Of a DNA stretch of 64,000 nt, positions 59,503 to 64,000 are shown piece by piece (position 1 is the stretch's first letter; the number at the start of each line of letters is the position of its first letter). The notes under the pieces are model-generated. The model saw nothing but the letters and a program-made list of their open reading frames with translations, had not been told where the DNA came from and ran no database searches. Source of the stretch: Steinernema hermaphroditum (lineage: Eukaryota > Nematoda > Chromadorea > Rhabditida > Steinernematidae); contig CM059624.1 of assembly GCA_030435675.1 (NCBI GenBank), positions 3,558,769 to 3,622,768 on the forward strand. Reading direction: 5' to 3'. Made by a program: the position numbers and the translations under genes.

Positions 59503-61389
59503 TCTAAATTTATCCACGATTCATTGGTATGCAGCGACACATGTGCATTTGAATAATTGATGCGGTGCACACATTTGATTGGCAAACTTTGGGAGGTCCG
59601 AAGGTTCAAAATGACGCAGGCAGGGTTCAGAGTTTAGGACGCCCGACAAGAGATTTCTGTCATTGTTAGTGAGGGGCAAAACTGTTATGATATAAGTTCT
59701 GGGCGATGGGTGATATGGGCGTGATATGATATCGGCGAATGAGGACGCCGAGACCTTAGCGGAATCGGCTCAAACAACGAAGACCCAGAGGTGTGGACGG
59801 ACAGTAACTGATCGTCGCTCTTTCCGCGTTCCAAGACATTCATCAGCTTGTAGAACTAAAACAGGGAGTGAACGCACAAAAACAGCAAACATCCTTTCCA
59901 TTTCTTCATATTCGTAAACAGATGACTGGCATTAACGTCATCTGTAGGCACGGAGACTCAACACGGAGATGGTTCAATCGTCCACACCAATCGGGACTGA
60001 CTAACTGAAAACAAAGATCGCAAGTAAATTTGGATTGAACCCGACCATAAGGAAAGCGAAGGTGGTTGATTTCGCTAAAATCGTTCAGTTGATCGTATCA
60101 GAATTCGTGCCACACCGCCGCGTCGATTCCGGATTGATCTCTTCTCCCGGGTAGCCGGCGACGGTGGTTTGAAACTGCGACGTCTGCGCCTCCAGTCGAA
60201 TCGAAGATCGGATCCTCTCCGTTCGGCTTCACCGTCTCTACCGGAATCAGCTCTTGACCTCTCCAGTGCCCGCGCAAGCTGATAGGATCGCCACTTTCTA
60301 TCTAAATATCGTGCTCCGTACCAAAGAAAGAAGATAAGCGGCGACTACGGTTACGGTGTGATGTTTGGTTGGGGTAGAAATTTAAAGTCCACAACGTAAA
60401 ATCTCATTAAACAAAGGGAGCGGTGGCCTCAAAGTCCATTTTGGTGGTAAAATCTGAAATCTGACTCGGCGACTGGTTAATGGATTAGCAGAGGAGTGCC
60501 ATATGAATTTTACTTCTATCCCTCAAAAGCTATGTGTGCATAATGCCTGTTTATCCCTATAGGAGTATATGCTTTGTGGTGCACTTTCCGGTAAATACCT
60601 CTCCTTCCGCTTTTTGGGTCGGAGACTCCAATGTCGCTACAGAGTAAACAAATAACTGTGCACTTCACGTTTCTTTTTAAAAAGTGCATTATGAGATTAC
60701 GTAATAACTCAAGGAAGTGCTCGCTTAGTGTCAGCGCTGTAACATGAATTCTTTCCGTTTACTTCCATGTGCTCTTCCCCTTCCCGTCAACACATAACCG
60801 GATCATCCGCATCCTTCTTGTTCGTCCACTTGTCTTTTGTTTCCTCTCCCACTGGCTACCTGTTACCCAACCGCCGGTCACCTCACATTTGCGTCGGTTT
60901 TTCCGCTCACTTTCGCGCGCAGAGTAAATATTTGAGCAGATTCTTAGTGCATCCTTAGCACAGTCACCGCCTTGTCGCGCTCCCGCGCCACTCTTGTCCG
61001 GTTTCTGCCGCCTCCGCTGCCTAGTTTTTGGAGTCCACCGTTCCCCATGGACTGTTTCAAGCGTCCGACTGTTTGATGTTCGGATATACCCGGCAGTACA
61101 AGTGGACAGCCGCAAGTCATTTGGTTGCTTATGGGTTCTGGAACATGGTTCCGTTTGTGCTCCGGGGTGGCTAAGCCGTTAATTTTGATTTTTCTATGAC
61201 AATATTCAAATATTACTATTACCCAATTGAAGTTGTCGTTCTTTATCTTCGCTTGACGACAAAAATGGTGTATAGAGCGCTTTTCAATACCTAAGTAATT
61301 TTGTTTTTTTTTCGTCCCATAGTTTCATGAATCACAAAATTCCGTTTTGGGTCCGTTCTATCCATGGTTTTAGAAGTGCATTATGCAGG
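59503..61389. other. Intergenic stretch
   Basis: No supported gene. It contains a dispersed-repeat fragment (60100-60375) and a 118-residue basic minus frame (61115-60759) without recognisable motif. Confidence 0.4.
60100..60375 (+). repeat. Dispersed repeat family, copy 6
   Basis: GCGACGTCTGCGCC, CGAAGATCGGATCCTCTCCG, CCGGAATCA and TGCCCGCGCAAGCTGATAGGA follow the order of 40540-40760. It is interrupted by stops in every frame. A shorter possible match is at about 51018-51070. Confidence 0.55.
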
Positions 61390-61617
61390 TTAACGATTAC
61401 ATAGCGCAAGTGTAACTGTGTATTCCGAATCAGAATTATTACAATTCGCGGATCCCAGTTCCAACCATTGGTGCATGTGCGTCCTCGTCGCCTTCTCGAA
61501 CTCGTCTCGCCATCGGGTTCGGGGTCTGCCAAGAGACCTTCTTGCGTGAGGTCTCCATTCAGCGATCTTCCTGGACCATTTCGTCTCACCTTGGTTCGCC
61601 ATCTTCCAGTTAGCCAT
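61390..61617 (-). mobile_element. LINE-type reverse transcriptase, C-terminal fragment
   Basis: The minus frame reads KWSRKIAEWRPHARRS, then LGRPRTRWRDEFEKATRTHM and HQWLELGS. This W-x-P-...-GRPRTRW-D-...-W pattern is the conserved C-terminal tail of non-LTR (RTE/Jockey-like) reverse transcriptases. The polymerase core (FADD region) is not found nearby, so this is a truncated 3' relic. Confidence 0.7.
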
Positions 61618-62431
61618 ACATAGCGCAAGGAAATCAAAAAAAAGTATTAAGTTGGGGAATCTCTTTTAAGGTGACTGTTGATTAGTAAAAAAGGCACATT
61701 CTTCATTATGCGATGTAGAGGAATTTCAGCTTTCTTACATTTTACCTAAGTTTTCAAATTTTATAATTGAGCCCTTTTATTCCTACAGTAGCCACATGAG
61801 TTAAGTGAGCCTTGCGTGCCTATGTTGCAATTGTAAATACTCTGTAAATGCTCCAATCAACAAACAGTGAGATTGTTTTTTTTGCATCCTTTTTGGCTGT
61901 CTTGGCTATCTTTTACTATGATGTGTGATGGGTATGGTGGCAGATTGGTTAGGGAGGCACCGTTATATGAAAATCACGTTTCTTCCTATATATACTTTAA
62001 TCGAGTGGAGAGGTATAGTATGAACCAAGACAGTAGTCTGGGTATTTAGACGGTTTTTTGGAATGCCATTTCCGAGAGAATCCAAACAAGATATCCAAAC
62101 AGGTCCGAAAACTAAAGCGAGAAGCGAAAGATGACAGAAACGGACCGGTCTCACGTTTGGATGTACAAGGAAACGATATTCCAGACTTCCATCTACCCAT
62201 TTGTATTTAAGAGCATCGGTCTCGGCATGCCAAATACGAAGTTGGACGTTAGATCGAAAGACGTATAATTTCTATGTTATTTATCAGATTTTAAAGATAA
62301 TTCTCAAAGAGGAAGTTGTACATAACATGTCCTATAACCACATATACCAAAATTGGTCTAATCGCATTGCCGCGCTGTCGGGATATGTGTTGATCTGTCC
62401 CGTTTTGATTCGATTTGCTTCCAGACGAACG
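61618..62431. other. Intergenic, upstream of the last gene
   Basis: No supported gene. The final bases before the ATG (TTTGCTTCCAG at 62414-62424) look like a trans-splice acceptor. Confidence 0.4.
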
Positions 62432-62535
62432 ATGTCCTACCACTCCTACCACCACGAGCCTTCCCGCAACGTCCACAGCAACATCTTCGACACTCTCTCT
62501 AAGCCGATGAGTATGATGCTCGACGACAAAGAAGG
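62432..62535 (+). CDS. First exon of a gene with no further exon found
   Basis: The exon starts MSYHSYHHEPSRNVHSN eight bases after a GCTTCCAG acceptor, continues IFDTLSKPMSMMLDDKE, and ends at a GTAGGT donor (62536). Codon use is coding-like and GC-rich against AT-rich flanks. If the donor is unused, it would be a complete 36-residue ORF ending at 62539. No following exon is visible before 64000, so either the intron is long or the reading is short. His/Tyr-rich start; no domain recognised. Confidence 0.45.
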
Positions 62536-64000
62536 GTAGGTGTGCTGTTAGAATGAGGTCTATTTTTGTCCACCCAGCGCAAAGGTCATACACTTTTTAA
62601 ATAGAGACATGTGTGCCAAGTACACCAGAAAATTGGCGTTCTCCTAAATGCTTTCGTTTGCGCATAATCGAATGTGGCCTTTTGAGTGTTATTTTAACTG
62701 AACTCAATGAGATCGTCGTGGTAGATGAAGGTCTAAAAGTTAAGTTCACGCCACGTTCATAGAATTTGTAGAAAACACTAATTCCTTTGAAGCCAGTGTG
62801 AGCACGCATCGAGTGGAACTTACATAGATAAAGTAAACAAGAATATCGTAACGTCAGAGCACAAGTAGGCAATTCATCTGCACATTCGGACAAAAGAATG
62901 CTGGGTCGGATGGCCTCCATCCGATTGGCTTCCTAATTTAAAAACTGCAGTATTTTGTGATCGACGTGTAGATTTCTGAGAGCTCTCCCTTCAAATTCAT
63001 GATCAAACAACACAGGGACCTGTTTTTGCATCTTGAAGCAAACAAGTATATTTTTCAGTTTTGTTGTCATTGGAACAAAGAATCCCAATACCCAGGAGTA
63101 AACAGCCTGTGAACACGACCCTCTTGTAGCTGCATTGAGATTACTGAAGGAGTTGAAGGTCGACATTCAGTTCGTTGACGGCTACTGACACCAATATGCC
63201 GAGACCTCGAACTGACCATCATTTAGTTTGGTCCTGACAAGAGAACATTTAAAAGTGCCCCCACCGATTCGGCTGAAGTTTCTTCTACTGCCTGATTGTA
63301 TTATTTCTGCAAAGTGTTAGGGGGCCATAGGTACTCTAGGCAGATATTGTCCGATCTCACCGAGGACAGATCGGTTTCTCGAGGGCGATTCCCAACTCAC
63401 CCAATTTGTACTTCAAGAACATTTGGTATTTGGATCATGATCTGACAAACTTTTTCCCTAGAAAGCACACATGAATCCAAAATAGACCCAAATGTACCCA
63501 AAACGAAATTAAGTATACATTCAGGGCAATTTTTAGAACAGTGGTCTGTCTGATCATGGTCCGAATATTAGATGTTCTTCAGGTTGGGGTACTTGGGAAG
63601 CATCGCTGGGAAACAGATGTGCCCTCAATGAGAACGGATATTACACTTTTTTAGTAAGCCTAGAGTAAGCATGGGCCGCTAATATTTTGCTGAAATAATA
63701 CACTCTTATCGCTACCCCTGTGAGAAGACGGATTAAATGAAGAGCGCTCTTGGATGTAGTGTCTAGTGCAATAAAAATGGTCTTGGTTTTTTATGCTACT
63801 TAAGCAAAATGTTTGTCTAAAAGATCCAAGAAGAAAAGTCCCACGCACGTAATCTGCTCGCTTTAACCGACCTTTCCCTCGTAAAGCTGACTCACCGCTA
63901 ATTACATACACTTTCTATAACCATTGTTTGTGAAACAGAGCGAGTGATCTTGTTTCCCCATGACGCCTACTCTTGGCCCCCACATGTCCTTTTTGCAGTG
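62536..64000. other. AT-rich end of the window
   Basis: No supported exon. It may be intron of the gene starting at 62432. Confidence 0.4.

Noticed and set aside
60759..61115. Upstream part of the LINE reverse transcriptase
   Set aside because: The 118-residue basic frame shows no reverse-transcriptase or endonuclease motif and lies on the wrong side of the minus-strand fragment for upstream coding.
1..64000. CRISPR arrays, bacterial operons or rRNA genes
   Set aside because: There are no regularly spaced direct repeats, no clustered intronless co-oriented genes and no rRNA-like sequence. The gene content is eukaryotic.

Overview
The window reads as nematode nuclear DNA, probably rhabditid. 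Genes are split by many short introns (35-60 bp is common) with TTTCAG/TTTCCAG-type acceptors. Several start codons lie 1-40 bases after an unpaired acceptor, as expected for spliced-leader trans-splicing. The only firm orthologues are conserved eukaryotic proteins. One relic begins MDSVPFAF, a start I associate with nematode-specific families. No bacterial operons, CRISPR array or rRNA were seen.

Region 1 (0.4-12.4 kb) is gene-dense: a small single-pass membrane protein with a PPxY tail (+), the anaphase-promoting-complex scaffold APC1 (-, about 18 exons recovered), alpha-SNAP (+, 4 exons, complete), and a 327-residue protein of unknown function (-). The APC1 introns and flanks are rich in AGAC/GTCT words, including perfect GTCTAGAC palindromes, which match the consensus SMAD-binding element.

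Region 2 (12.7-25.1 kb) is built around a large inverted duplication. Two head-out arms of about 1.76 kb, separated by about 7 kb, each carry an intact 4-exon gene for a 244-residue protein with a PB1-like N-terminus and a Gly/aromatic C-terminus ending WGPVF. The spacer holds a 1.87-kb element with about 90-bp terminal inverted repeats and decayed coding relics.

Region 3 (25-64 kb) is mostly gene-poor and AT-rich. Islands include a two-exon gene with a 35-bp intron (35.7-36.2 kb), an Arg/Ser-rich basic ORF (39.7 kb), an intronless 272-residue gene (43.9 kb), and a second inverted duplication with arms of about 0.74 kb (47.0-49.4 kb). A six-copy dispersed, decayed repeat family (38-60 kb), a tandem duplication (53.4-54.2 kb) and a LINE reverse-transcriptase tail (61.4 kb) are also present. 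A third WGPVF paralogue appears to lack the PB1 part; its exons lie at 53.0 and 59.0-59.4 kb. A first exon of a gene that runs on lies at 62.4 kb.

APC1 and alpha-SNAP are unrelated housekeeping functions (cell-cycle ubiquitin ligase; SNARE recycling). The accessory part is dominated by inverted duplications at every scale (31-bp to 1.76-kb arms) and by a lineage-specific WGPVF gene family. All exon joins were made by eye.
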